A stretch of 64,000 nt of DNA from DASRWI01 sp035654655 (GTDB taxonomy: Bacteria > Bacteroidota > Ignavibacteria > Ignavibacteriales > Ignavibacteriaceae), in assembly GCA_035654655.1 (NCBI GenBank), contig DASRWI010000038.1:1-64000 (forward strand), read 5' to 3'. Below, in pieces: positions 26,293 to 35,800 of the stretch (position 1 is the stretch's first letter; each line of letters opens with the position of its first letter). The translations under genes were made by a program, and so were the position numbers. The notes beneath the pieces were generated by a model. The model did not search any database, had not been told where the DNA came from, and saw only the letters and a list, made by a program, of their open reading frames with translations.

Positions 26293-26496
26293 TTAGTAGT
26301 GTCGTTGTGAGAGACCAAAAGCGAAGGGTCTTCGAGTGGTTTTCGATCCGAATTCGGAGAGAAAAATGTATCGAAGTGACCTGAGCAAAAAAGGATGTGT
26401 TATTGCGTTTAACCCATGACTTTAGTCGTGGGATATTAAATGCAGAGATCACCACGTCTTCGTCCTTACGGACTCATCCTCGTGATGACAGAATTC
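26293..26496. repeat. composite of three REP-like elements downstream of uvrA
   Basis: The 204-base gap is almost entirely repeats. (1) 26326-26381: GGTC-TTCGAG...GAAAAATGTATCGAA-GTGACC, related to copies at 36596 and 61234, here with a central CCGAATTCGG palindrome. (2) 26413-26432: CCCATGAC-TTTA-GTCGTGGG, related to the hairpins at 56940-57016. (3) 26444-26489, on the minus strand GTCATCACGAGG...GTGGTGATCTC with an internal GTCC-TTAC-GGAC hairpin, resembling the widespread GTCATTGCGAGG-type intergenic repeat. The block ends within ten bases of the tolC-like stop, between two convergent genes. Confidence 0.7.
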
Positions 26497-27933
26497 TTAA
26501 TACTCGTGCATTGTTTTTCTTGATAACTCCGAGACTGCCAAATTATAATCAATCAATGCACCTAGACTTGATATTCTTGCATCAGTTAATCTAAGCTGCA
26601 TTTGAGAAAGATCAAAACTTGTTATTGTTCCTGCTCTAAATCTTTCAAGACTTATATTGTAACTCTTCTCTGCAAGTTCAACACTCTTACTTAAAACTTC
26701 TACTCTTGATTTTGCAGATTCGATTTTATTTACGATGTAAATAATTTCCTTCTTGATAGATTCTTTTTGATTTTCATAATTCAATTTTGAAAGCTCTAAA
26801 TTTGTCTGTGCTGATTCGACCTCTCTATTGTTCTTTCCCCAATCAAGCATAGGGACATTTAAAGTTAAAACAACACTTCTATCTTCTGAAAATTCGTGAA
26901 ATAAATCTCTGATTTTTTCATCATTCTTATTTATACCAAAATTAGCTGAGAGCATTGCGTTGATATTCCCCCTGGAATCAACTTCGTCAACATTCATTTC
27001 ATTAAGAGTAATATCAGCATTCGAGTTGAGTAATTCAGGTCTTTTATTTAATGCAAATTGAATAGCTTCTTCAACATCAACATTAATAGGCTTATAATCT
27101 ATGTCTGCTATGACATCAATTGATTCGTCAATGTTTAATCCAATAAGTAATTTAAAATTATCCTTCTGTTCTTTATAACTAAGCTCTGCATTAAGAAGCT
27201 GGTTTTTACTTTGGGATAAATCTAATTCAAGTTGTAATGCTTCAACTTCTGCAATCAAACCCGCATTGTATTTTATCATTGCGGTATTATAAGATTCTTC
27301 ATTCTGCTTAACTTTTTCTTCTGCAATTTCAACCTGCTTCTTGGATTGAAATAATCTATAGAATTCAGATGTTACGTTATAAATAACTTCACTTTCACCT
27401 CTGTCATAATTGCGCTGAGATTTTTCCAGATTTATTTCTGCTCTTCTAAGATTAGCTTCTTGAGTATTGAAGGTAAACAGAGGCTGTCTTAATCTTAAAC
27501 TTAAATTTGAGTAGTAATCAACAGGCAGATTATTATTTCTACTAAACTGGTCTCTACCCCACATTGATGCAGCTAAGGTAAATGTACCATTAGTAAAAGC
27601 AACAGGCTGGGTAAACAATAATCTTCCTTCAAGAGTTGTATAACCAACTTCAAAAAATTGTTCAATTCCTGTAGAAGGATTAAACTGGCTGCTTAAGGTT
27701 CGTGAATATCGTGGTAAATCAAATTCCATATCAATAGAAGTACGTAATCCAAGCTTCAATGCTTCTAAATTTTTTTGAGATGATATGAGATTGTACTCAA
27801 CAGATTTTATCCCATAGCTTTGTCTTAAAGCTATCTTTAATGATTCATTAAGAGTTAAAACTTTTTGCGGATAAGCAGATGTTAAAAAGAAAATGCTTAA
27901 GAAAATTATTTTAATAAAATATTTTTTATTCAT
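26497..27933 (-). CDS. TolC-family outer-membrane efflux protein
   Basis: Outer-membrane channel of a tripartite exporter; 478 residues from the ATG at 27933. A signal peptide (YFIKIIFLSIFFLTSAYPQ) is followed by two long alpha-helical/beta repeats typical of the outer-membrane efflux protein family. Seen are LTLNESLKIALRQSYGIKS in repeat 1 and VEEAIQFALNKRPELLNSNADI in repeat 2, with the long helices VEIAEEKVKQNEESYNTAMI and SVELAEKSYNISLERFRAGT. A TTG start 15 bases earlier is possible. The ATG overlaps the permease stop (ATGAATAA), showing one transcription unit with the adaptor and permease genes. Confidence 0.9.
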   Translation of the reverse strand: MNKKYFIKIIFLSIFFLTSAYPQKVLTLNESLKIALRQSYGIKSVEYNLISSQKNLEALKLGLRTSIDMEFDLPRYSRTLSSQFNPSTGIEQFFEVGYTTLEGRLLFTQPVAFTNGTFTLAASMWGRDQFSRNNNLPVDYYSNLSLRLRQPLFTFNTQEANLRRAEINLEKSQRNYDRGESEVIYNVTSEFYRLFQSKKQVEIAEEKVKQNEESYNTAMIKYNAGLIAEVEALQLELDLSQSKNQLLNAELSYKEQKDNFKLLIGLNIDESIDVIADIDYKPINVDVEEAIQFALNKRPELLNSNADITLNEMNVDEVDSRGNINAMLSANFGINKNDEKIRDLFHEFSEDRSVVLTLNVPMLDWGKNNREVESAQTNLELSKLNYENQKESIKKEIIYIVNKIESAKSRVEVLSKSVELAEKSYNISLERFRAGTITSFDLSQMQLRLTDARISSLGALIDYNLAVSELSRKTMHEY

Positions 27934-29209
27934 AACGTAAAGATTCAATTGGATTTTTATCTGCTGCTTTTTTAGCCGGGTAAATTCCGAATATCAATCC
28001 TGCTGCTGCTGAAACACTAAATGCAAGTAATACAGAAAAGGTTGAAATCATAGTTTTCCATCCGGCATAAGTGGAGATAAGTGAGGTCATTATAAAACCT
28101 ATTAAAATTCCGATCAATCCACCTAATACACTTATGATTAAAGCTTCATACAAAAATTGATTTAAGATGTTTGTTTTAGTTGCTCCAACAGCTCTTCTAA
28201 CACCTATTTCTCTGGTTCTCTCCAAAATATTTGCAAGCATTATATTCATAATACCAATGCCTCCAACAAGTAAAGATATACCTGCAATTGCACCCATAAC
28301 AACATTAAATATTTTTTGAGTTTTTTGTTTTTGTTCTAACAATGCCTCAGGCAGAACAATTTCATAATCCTTAACATTGTAATGTCTTCTTAGCATTATT
28401 CTGCTAACAAGATTTGAAGCTTCCTTTAATTGGTCGGAATTTTTAATTTTTACAGTCAATTGGTCAATTGAAGTTTTATCAACAACATTAGCACGATCGA
28501 GAGGTGGTCCCATAAAAAATATATTTTGCTGCTGTGTTTTTACTTTAGGCATAATCTTAAACATTGCAGTATTTATGGGGACATATATATCTTCATTAAA
28601 ATTTCTAAGACTTAAACCTTTAGCACCTGATGCACTTTTAGGTGAAACAACCCCGACAATATCAAACCATTGGTCACCAATTTTCAATTTTTTCCCAATA
28701 GGTTCTTCAAACTTGAACATTTTTTTTCTTATGCCATCACCAATTACACAAACGTTTGAGAATGATTCATTATGAACTGTTTTGAAGAATGAACCGCTTG
28801 ATAATTTTGAATTGAATGTCAAAGGATAATTTGGAGTAGTACCAACAATTTTTAACTGGCTTACATTATTTTTATAAAAAACATCAGCATCAACTAATTT
28901 AATAGGAGTAACAAATTCAACAAAAGGATTTACATCTTTAATAGCATCAGCATCTTTCAGACTAAGACCAGGTGAAAATGCTTTTGTGGTTTGTGTCTGC
29001 TCTTCAGGTACAATTTTATTTATGATAATATTATTGGTACCCATTAGTTCAATCTGCTGAAGAGTTTCCTGTTTTGCACCTTCACCAATTGACATCATAG
29101 CTATTACAGCAGCAACACCAAATATAATTCCAAGCATGGTAAGGAACGCACGAAGTTTGTTTGCCTGCAAACCTTTTATGGCAGTAATTAAAGCTTCTAA
29201 ATTGTTCAT
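27926..29209 (-). CDS. MacB-type ABC transporter permease (no ATPase domain)
   Basis: Inner-membrane permease subunit of 427 residues with MacB topology. Helix 1 follows NLEALITAIKGLQANKLRAFLTMLGIIFGVAAVIAMM. A ~200-residue periplasmic domain comes next (LMGTNNIIINKI...). Three C-terminal helices then include the FtsX/MacB signature ILERTREIGVRRAVGATK. The N-terminal ATPase of canonical MacB is absent, so a separate ATP-binding protein must be supplied from outside this operon. It overlaps the adaptor gene by four bases (ATGA) and the tolC-like gene by eight. Likely exports a small molecule, peptide or lipid; substrate unknown. Confidence 0.9.
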   Translation of the reverse strand: MNNLEALITAIKGLQANKLRAFLTMLGIIFGVAAVIAMMSIGEGAKQETLQQIELMGTNNIIINKIVPEEQTQTTKAFSPGLSLKDADAIKDVNPFVEFVTPIKLVDADVFYKNNVSQLKIVGTTPNYPLTFNSKLSSGSFFKTVHNESFSNVCVIGDGIRKKMFKFEEPIGKKLKIGDQWFDIVGVVSPKSASGAKGLSLRNFNEDIYVPINTAMFKIMPKVKTQQQNIFFMGPPLDRANVVDKTSIDQLTVKIKNSDQLKEASNLVSRIMLRRHYNVKDYEIVLPEALLEQKQKTQKIFNVVMGAIAGISLLVGGIGIMNIMLANILERTREIGVRRAVGATKTNILNQFLYEALIISVLGGLIGILIGFIMTSLISTYAGWKTMISTFSVLLAFSVSAAAGLIFGIYPAKKAADKNPIESLRYE

Positions 29210-30582
29210 TTCTTATTCAGCTCAGGTTGTTGAATTGTACTTGTTGTTCCTGATTCATCTGATTCATCAACAACCGAATATGGGTCCCTCAAGGCAACCT
29301 CATCACCTGCTTCAAGCCCTTTTTTAACAAGAATATAGTTCTCACTTTTTTCACCAACAGTAATTTCTCTCTCTTCAAAGCTTGAACCATTTTTCACATA
29401 AACAATTTTCTTGTTCTCTTTTTCAAACACAGCTTCCTGAGGGACAACAATGGAATTAGGAATTTCATTAATAATTATTTTATTGCTTGAAGTCATTCCT
29501 GGTTTTAATATATCTGACTTGGATTTTATTGAAACAAGAATTTCAAAAACTTTTATTTGCGAATTATCTTTTGTTTTTCCTAATGAAGCAACAGAAGAAA
29601 TTTCTCCAAAGAATGCACTGTCTCTAAACGCATCTAATCTTATTTCAACGGGCAGACCTTTCTTAACCCTCGATACATCTACTTCATTTACAAAAGTTAC
29701 ACTTTCCATTGCAGATAAATCAGGCAGACTTACAATAGTCATTCCAGACCATGGAGCATCACCAATTGTAACTTTTCTTCCTGTATTCCAATTCATTTCA
29801 TAAACAACAAGTCCTGGCTGAGGTGCAGTAAGAGTAAGCATTTCCAAATCTTTTTTTGCCTTCTCTAAATCACTTCTTCTTTGCTGAACATCAATATTAA
29901 CTTTATTTAATTCAGATTGATTTATAATTTTTTGAGATTCTAAATCCTGTTTTACCTTATTATAGCTTAGTTCATTCTTCTGATGATTTAATTTTGCTTC
30001 GCGCTGTTTAATTTCAGCTTCAAACTTCATCTGCTCAAGATTTAATTTTGAAAGCTCAAAAGAAAGTTCAGCACTTCTTAACTCGGATTCAACTCTTGAT
30101 GTACTTGATTTATGATTAGCCAAAACTTTATCTCTTTCAGAAATAGCTATCTCAAGTTTAGCTTCAGCATCCTTAAGATTATTTACAGCCTCTGCAGGGT
30201 CAAATTGAACTACAGTATCACCTGAATCCACAAAGGTACCTTCAGGAATAAGATAAACAATTTTAATGTTTCCCCTCACTCGTGGTGCAGTAATTGAAGT
30301 TGAATTAAGAGCCCTTATTTCACCGCTTTCAGTTATGGTTACTAAAAATTTTTCTTTATTAACTTTATAAGTAGGAACATCAGAAGTGGTTGTTTTAAAG
30401 AGTGAATTTATTACATAATAAAGAATTACTATTGATAAAATTAATGATGGATAAAAAACTTTTTTATTCTTATAAAACTTATGACTCTTAATTATATTAT
30501 TTAAAGTACCTGCAGTTGATTTAACTTTTTGAAGAACAACTTTTTGTTTCTTTAATTTAGGAACTGATGTGGTTTCTTGCAT
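29206..30582 (-). CDS. MacA/HlyD-type periplasmic adaptor
   Basis: Membrane-fusion protein of 458 residues linking the permease to the TolC-like channel. It has a cytoplasmic N-terminus rich in Lys, a single anchor helix around 44-64 (YPSLILSIVILYYVINSLF) and a biotinyl/lipoyl-like half (ALNSTSITAPRVRG). A long coiled-coil hairpin follows at ~145-240 (KSSTSRVESELRSAELSFEL and onward), and then the second lipoyl half and beta-barrel domains (VPQEAVFEKENKKIVYVKNG). The unusual length before the helix and the Ser/Thr-rich C-terminal tail are not typical but do not change the call. First gene of the efflux operon. Confidence 0.9.
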   Translation of the reverse strand: MQETTSVPKLKKQKVVLQKVKSTAGTLNNIIKSHKFYKNKKVFYPSLILSIVILYYVINSLFKTTTSDVPTYKVNKEKFLVTITESGEIRALNSTSITAPRVRGNIKIVYLIPEGTFVDSGDTVVQFDPAEAVNNLKDAEAKLEIAISERDKVLANHKSSTSRVESELRSAELSFELSKLNLEQMKFEAEIKQREAKLNHQKNELSYNKVKQDLESQKIINQSELNKVNIDVQQRRSDLEKAKKDLEMLTLTAPQPGLVVYEMNWNTGRKVTIGDAPWSGMTIVSLPDLSAMESVTFVNEVDVSRVKKGLPVEIRLDAFRDSAFFGEISSVASLGKTKDNSQIKVFEILVSIKSKSDILKPGMTSSNKIIINEIPNSIVVPQEAVFEKENKKIVYVKNGSSFEEREITVGEKSENYILVKKGLEAGDEVALRDPYSVVDESDESGTTSTIQQPELNKK

Positions 30583-30734
30583 TATAAAATTTCTTTAAAG
30601 ATGATTTATTAAAATAAAATTTTCTGAGGCTAATAAAAAGCAATAATTTTGTAATAAATTTTATATTTATACAATAACAAGTGGTAACTTTAAGCAAAGC
30701 CGTAAGATGCTGCTGATGAAATAATAATTCAGAT

Positions 30735-30770
30735 AAAGATGACATCTTTTCAAGAGATGTCATCTTTTTT
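30735..30770. terminator. hairpin between Nudix gene and efflux operon
   Basis: Perfect 13-base stem AAAGATGACATCT / AGATGTCATCTTT with a 7-base loop. It lies four bases after the Nudix gene stop (leftward gene), so it most likely ends that transcript. The T-run is better on the plus strand, so the direction is uncertain. Confidence 0.6.
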
Positions 30771-30773
30771 CAA

Positions 30774-31238
30774 TCAATAAAAACTCACCTCATGACTTAC
30801 ATACTTCCCATCTTCATAAACAAACTTTGCACTGAAAAATTTTTCCTGGTTCATCCATTCTAAAAATATTTTATCCCCATCCCAAAGATTAAGTTCAAGC
30901 AGCTTATCTTCATCAATCCATTCAAGTTCACCTTCAGTTGAGTTAATTAATTCTCCGGAATAATCATCTGAAGAAAAAATAAATACATGCCAATCTTCAA
31001 CTAAATCAAATAATGGGAATGTTATAAATCCATGCATTCGCAAGCTGTTCACTTTTAATCCGCATTCTTCAAATATCTCTCTTCTTGCACAATCTTCAGG
31101 GGATTCACCCAATTCAAACTTCCCTCCCAAGCCATTCCATTTATTTTTATGATAATCATTTTCTTTTTTAATTCTATGCAGCATTAAGGTCCGTTTGTTG
31201 ATAGAATCTTTTACATAACACAGTGTAGCAAGCTTCAT
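30774..31238 (-). CDS. Nudix hydrolase (MutT-like)
   Basis: A small cytosolic pyrophosphohydrolase of 154 residues. The full Nudix box GX5EX7REUXEEXGU is visible as GKFELGESPEDCARREIFEECGL around residues 38-60 with all catalytic glutamates. The preceding KWNGLGGK and the overall length fit the 8-oxo-dGTP diphosphatase (MutT/MTH1-like) subgroup, cleansing oxidised nucleotides. Nudix specificity cannot be fixed from sequence alone. Monocistronic; starts at ATG 31238 and is divergent from the acidic-protein gene. Confidence 0.9.
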   Translation of the reverse strand: MKLATLCYVKDSINKRTLMLHRIKKENDYHKNKWNGLGGKFELGESPEDCARREIFEECGLKVNSLRMHGFITFPLFDLVEDWHVFIFSSDDYSGELINSTEGELEWIDEDKLLELNLWDGDKIFLEWMNQEKFFSAKFVYEDGKYVSHEVSFY

Positions 31239-31432
31239 ATTGTTTTTAATTCTTTTTTTTTTAATTTAATTTCAAATGGATGAAGTATTTTTAACTGTAA
31301 AGATAATCACATTTTTGTTCTGATTAATTTGGCAGTTTAAAAAAAAATATAAATATTTAATCACAGAGTTTTTATTAATTCAGACATAATATTAAAAAAG
31401 AAAAATAAATTATAAATAGGAGTACCATCAAG

Positions 31433-31762
31433 ATGATCAGTACCGATAATCAAGATATTTTATCAAATGAAGAATTTGATGCAAACGATTTTGTTAACTC
31501 TTTTATAGAAGATACAGATATCTATTTATCTCCAAAGAAAAAAGAACCTGAACCAGAGGATGATTTTGACGATGAAGATGATGAGTTTGAAGATGACGAT
31601 GAATTCGAAGATGACGATGAATTTGAAGATGAAGAGGATGAGGTTGTAGAAGGAGATATTGAAGAAATAGATGATGAAGATTTCTATGAAGAGGATTTTG
31701 ATTTTGATGAAGATGATGAAGAAGAAGATGATGATTTTGAAGATGAGGAAGAGACTTTTTAG
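31433..31762 (+). CDS. small, extremely acidic protein
   Basis: Not recognised. Of 109 residues, the first ~35 look like a short amphipathic region (ILSNEEFDANDFVNSFIEDTDIYL). After SPKKKEPEPE the rest is nearly all Asp, Glu and Phe, with repeated EFEDDD units. The DNA is correspondingly built of GATGA(A/C) tandem triplets. The ATG follows AGGAGTACCATCAAG, and a good terminator closes the gene, so it is probably real and expressed alone. Such acidic tails can mimic nucleic acid or act as chaperone or RNA-polymerase-binding modules (compare the delta subunit of Firmicutes), but nothing in the sequence proves a role. Confidence 0.7.
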   Translation: MISTDNQDILSNEEFDANDFVNSFIEDTDIYLSPKKKEPEPEDDFDDEDDEFEDDDEFEDDDEFEDEEDEVVEGDIEEIDDEDFYEEDFDFDEDDEEEDDDFEDEEETF

Positions 31763-31772
31763 TTAATAATAA

Positions 31773-31799
31773 AAAGGCTGATTTTAAATCAGCCTTTGT
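31773..31799. terminator. bidirectional terminator
   Basis: Palindrome AAAGGCTGAT / ATCAGCCTTT (extended AT core) ending in TTTGTT on the plus strand and with an A-run on the left arm. It separates the convergent acidic-protein and hldD genes and could serve both. Confidence 0.85.
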
Positions 31800-31804
31800 T
31801 CATC

Positions 31805-32773
31805 CTATTCTAAAAATCTATCCTTAATTAAATAATTTTTCACATAATCCCCTACTCCTTCTTCTAATGAAGTGACAGGTGAAGCATATCCGGCTGCTTT
31901 TATCTTACCTAATTCAGCTTGAGTGAAATACTGATATTTTGCTGCAAGATGTTTTGGCATATCTATGTATTCAATATTTTTCTTTTTTCCAATTGCAGTG
32001 AATATTGCACCAACAAGGTCATTCCAGGTTCTTGCATTACCCGAACCGACATTATATATACCATTCTTATTTTTATTGTCAAGAAAATATAACGTCATAT
32101 CAACAGCATCTTTAACATAAACAAAATCTCTTTTCTGCTCCCCATCTTTATAATCAGGTCTGTCAGATTTAAACAATACAACTTTTCCTGTTTCAAGTAT
32201 TTGCTGGTATGCCTTATGAACAACACTTCTCATATCCCCCTTGTGATATTCATTTGGTCCATAAACATTAAAATATTTTATCCCAACAATCTTATCTAAC
32301 ATTTTATTATTCTTAGCCCAAATATCGAATAAGGCTTTTGAATAGCCATACATATTCAAGGGTCTTAAAGTCTCAAGTTTATTTTCATCATCAACAAAAC
32401 CAAGATTCCCATCGCCATAAGTAGCGGCGGAAGAAGCATAAATAAATCTCACGTTATTCTCAACACAGTATTGAGCAAGCGTTTTGGTATACTCAAAGTT
32501 GTTGCTCATTAAATGGTCAGCATCTCTTTCAGTAGTAGAGGAATTAGCTCCCATATGGATAATTGCCTCAGCATCGTAATTTACCCCTAATTTGATGTTT
32601 TCTATGAATTCAGTTTTATTTATATAATCACTATACTTTAATCCTACCAGGTTCTTCCACTTATCAGTGGTTCCAAGTTCATCAACAATCAAGATATCTG
32701 TAATATTTCTTGTATTTAAGCGCCAAACTATTGCGCTGCCGATAAATCCCGCACCACCTGTTACTATAATCAT
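31805..32773 (-). CDS. hldD: ADP-L-glycero-D-manno-heptose 6-epimerase
   Basis: Short-chain dehydrogenase-type epimerase of 322 residues that makes ADP-L-glycero-beta-D-manno-heptose for the LPS inner core. Seen: the NAD(P) loop MIIVTGGAGFIGSAIVWRLN, the HldD-typical DELGTTDKWKNLVGLKY, IIHMGANSSTTERDAD, the catalytic SSAATYGDG and YGYSKALFD (YX3K), and KYFNVYGPNEYHKGDMRSV. These are close to the E. coli HldD/RfaD pattern. It stands alone, convergent with the acidic-protein gene and divergent from metH. It implies a heptose-containing LPS core. Confidence 0.95.
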   Translation of the reverse strand: MIIVTGGAGFIGSAIVWRLNTRNITDILIVDELGTTDKWKNLVGLKYSDYINKTEFIENIKLGVNYDAEAIIHMGANSSTTERDADHLMSNNFEYTKTLAQYCVENNVRFIYASSAATYGDGNLGFVDDENKLETLRPLNMYGYSKALFDIWAKNNKMLDKIVGIKYFNVYGPNEYHKGDMRSVVHKAYQQILETGKVVLFKSDRPDYKDGEQKRDFVYVKDAVDMTLYFLDNKNKNGIYNVGSGNARTWNDLVGAIFTAIGKKKNIEYIDMPKHLAAKYQYFTQAELGKIKAAGYASPVTSLEEGVGDYVKNYLIKDRFLE

Positions 32774-32891
32774 TTTTACACTCTTAGTATTACGTATATT
32801 TATTTTTTTATGGAGTCAATTTAATTATATTTGTAATTCTTTACAAAAGTAAGGGATTGTGATTTTTTAACAATAAAAAGCAGTGATTTAG

Positions 32892-35800
32892 ATGAAAGAT
32901 ACTTATACGTTATTAACGTCATTATTAAAAGAAAGAATTCTAATTCTCGATGGTGCAATGGGTACTATGATTCAGAAGTATAATCTTTCTGAAGAGGATT
33001 TTAGAGGTGAAAGATTTAAGGAGCACCATAGCGACCTTAAAGGAAATAATGAACTATTAACATTAACCAAACCTGATGTTATTCTTGATATTCATAAAAA
33101 ATATCTTGAAGCAGGTTCTGATATTATTGAAACTAACACCTTTAACGGTACTGCAATTTCTCAGGCTGATTATAAACTTGAACATTTAGTATATGAGTTA
33201 AATCTTGAAGCTGCTAAACTTGCTAAATCTGCAGTTGATGAGTATACAAAGAAGACGCCTAATAAACCAAGATTTGTTGCAGGTGCTGTTGGACCAACAA
33301 ACAAAACTGCATCTATGTCACCTAATGTTAATGACCCCGGATACCGTGCTGTTTCATTTGATGATTTAGTTGCTGCATATACTGAAGAAGTAAGAGGATT
33401 AGTTGATGGCGGTGTGGACATTCTTCTTGTTGAAACAATTTTTGATACATTAAACAGCAAAGCTGCTTTGTTTGCTATTCAGGAGTATTGTGAAAAAATA
33501 AATAGAAAAATTCCTGTTATGATTTCCGGAACTATTGTTGACCAAAGCGGAAGAACCTTATCGGGTCAAACTACGGAAGCATTTTTAATTTCTGTTAGTC
33601 ATACAAAAAATTTAATCAGCGTTGGACTTAACTGTGCACTTGGTGCAAAGCAGATGCGTCCATTCCTAAAAGAACTTGCTGACAAAGCTCCTTTCTTTAT
33701 CAGTGTTTACCCTAATGCAGGATTGCCTGACGAACTTGGACATTATAATGATACTCCTGAATCAATGGCAAAAGTTCTTGATGAATTTGCTGAAGAAAAT
33801 CTTTATAATATAGTTGGCGGATGCTGTGGTACAACAGACCCTCATATAAAAGCTATTGCCGAAACTGCAAGGAAACATAAACCAAGAGTTATCCCTGAAG
33901 TTGAGCCGACACTTAAACTAAGCGGACTTGAACCTTTAGTTGTAAGACCTGAATCTAATTTTATAAATATTGGTGAACGTACAAATATTACCGGTTCAAA
34001 GAAATTTGAAAAGATGATTCTTGCAGGTGATTATGAATCTGCTTTATCTGTTGCTAAGCAGCAGGTTGAAGCAGGAGCTCAGGTTATTGATATCAATATG
34101 GATGAAGGCTTGCTTGATTCAGAAAAAGCAATGACTAAGTTTTTAAATCTCATTGCTGCTGAACCTGATATTGCTAAAGTTCCTATTATGCTTGATTCAT
34201 CCAAGTGGACTGTTCTTGAAGCTGGATTAAAATGTCTGCAAGGAAAAGGAATTGTAAACTCCATTAGTTTAAAAGAAGGTGAAGCAGCTTTTAAAGAACA
34301 TGCAAATAAAATATTAAAGTATGGTGCTGCTGTTGTTGTAATGGCTTTTGATGAAGAAGGACAGGCAGTCGACCTTCAAAGAAGAATAGAAGTTTGTAAA
34401 CGTGCTTATAAAATTTTAACTGAAGAGGTTGGCTTCCCTCCTCAGGATATTATCTTCGATCCGAACATCCTAACCATAGGTACTGGCATTGAAGAGCATA
34501 ACAAATATGCTATTGAATATATTGAAGCTGTAAGATGGATTAAAGAAAATCTTCCGCGCACTTATATATCTGGTGGTGTAAGTAATATTTCATTCTCATT
34601 CAGAGGAAACAATACTGTACGTGAAGCAATGCATTCTGCATTCTTATACCACGCAATCAAGGCAGGTATGGATATGGGTATTGTCAATGCAGGACAGCTT
34701 GAAGTTTATGAAGAAATACCAAAAGAACTTTTAACTTTAGTAGAAGATGTAATCTTTAATCGTACTCCGGATGCTACCGAAAAATTAATTGAGTATGCAG
34801 ACAGAGTAAAATCAGTTGATAAAGAAGCTGTTAAAAAAGATGAATGGCGAGAAGCACCTGTTGAAGAGAGATTAAAACACTCATTAATTAAAGGTATCAC
34901 TGATTACATTGATGAAGATACTGCTGAAGCATTTACACAATATGATGACCCGATAAAAGTTATTGAAGGTCCATTAATGGCTGGTATGAATGTAGTTGGC
35001 GATTTATTTGGCTCCGGTAAAATGTTTTTACCTCAGGTAGTAAAAAGTGCAAGAGTAATGAAAAAGGCTGTTGCTTATCTCATCCCTTTTATTGAAGCAA
35101 GAAAAAATGCATCTGAGCCTAAAGAACTAAAAAAAGTTTTAATGGCTACTGTTAAAGGTGATGTTCACGATATAGGTAAAAATATTGTTGGTGTAGTTCT
35201 AGGATGCAACAATTATCAAATAATAGACTTAGGTGTTATGGTTCCTGCTGATAGAATTATCGATGAAGCTCTTGCAAATAAAGTTGATGTTGTTGGCTTA
35301 AGCGGTTTAATTACTCCATCATTAGATGAAATGGTTCATGTTGCAAAAGAAATGGAACGTAGAGGAATAAAACTTCCATTGCTAATCGGCGGTGCAACCA
35401 CATCAAGAGTACATACTGCAATTAAAATTTCACCTGCTTATTCAGGTCCTGTTGTTCACGTATTAGATGCTTCACGCAGTGTAGCTACTGTTAATAATCT
35501 TTTAAATCCTGAAACTAAACAGGATTACTTCAAAAAAGTTAAAGAAGAATACATTGCCTTAAAAGAAGATTATTTAAAAAAGCAGAGTACAAAAAATTAT
35601 TTATCAATTGCTGAAGCAAGAAGAAATAAATTAAACATCAACTGGTCAGAAGCAAAAATTAAAAAGCCAAATTGCTTAGGTGTTACCGTACTCAATGATT
35701 ATTCAATTGCAGAGCTTAGAAAATATATTGATTGGACTCCATTCTTCTCTGCCTGGGAATTAAAAGGAAAATATCCTCAAATTCTTGAAGATGAAAAATA

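Noticed and set aside
30583..30763. A small minus-strand gene upstream of the MacA-type adaptor
   Set aside because: The 68-codon frame overlaps the adaptor start, crosses the hairpin region and has no ribosome site.
32774..32891. Cobalamin or SAM riboswitch before metH
   Set aside because: The leader is short and AT-rich; I see no B12-box or SAM-I core motif.
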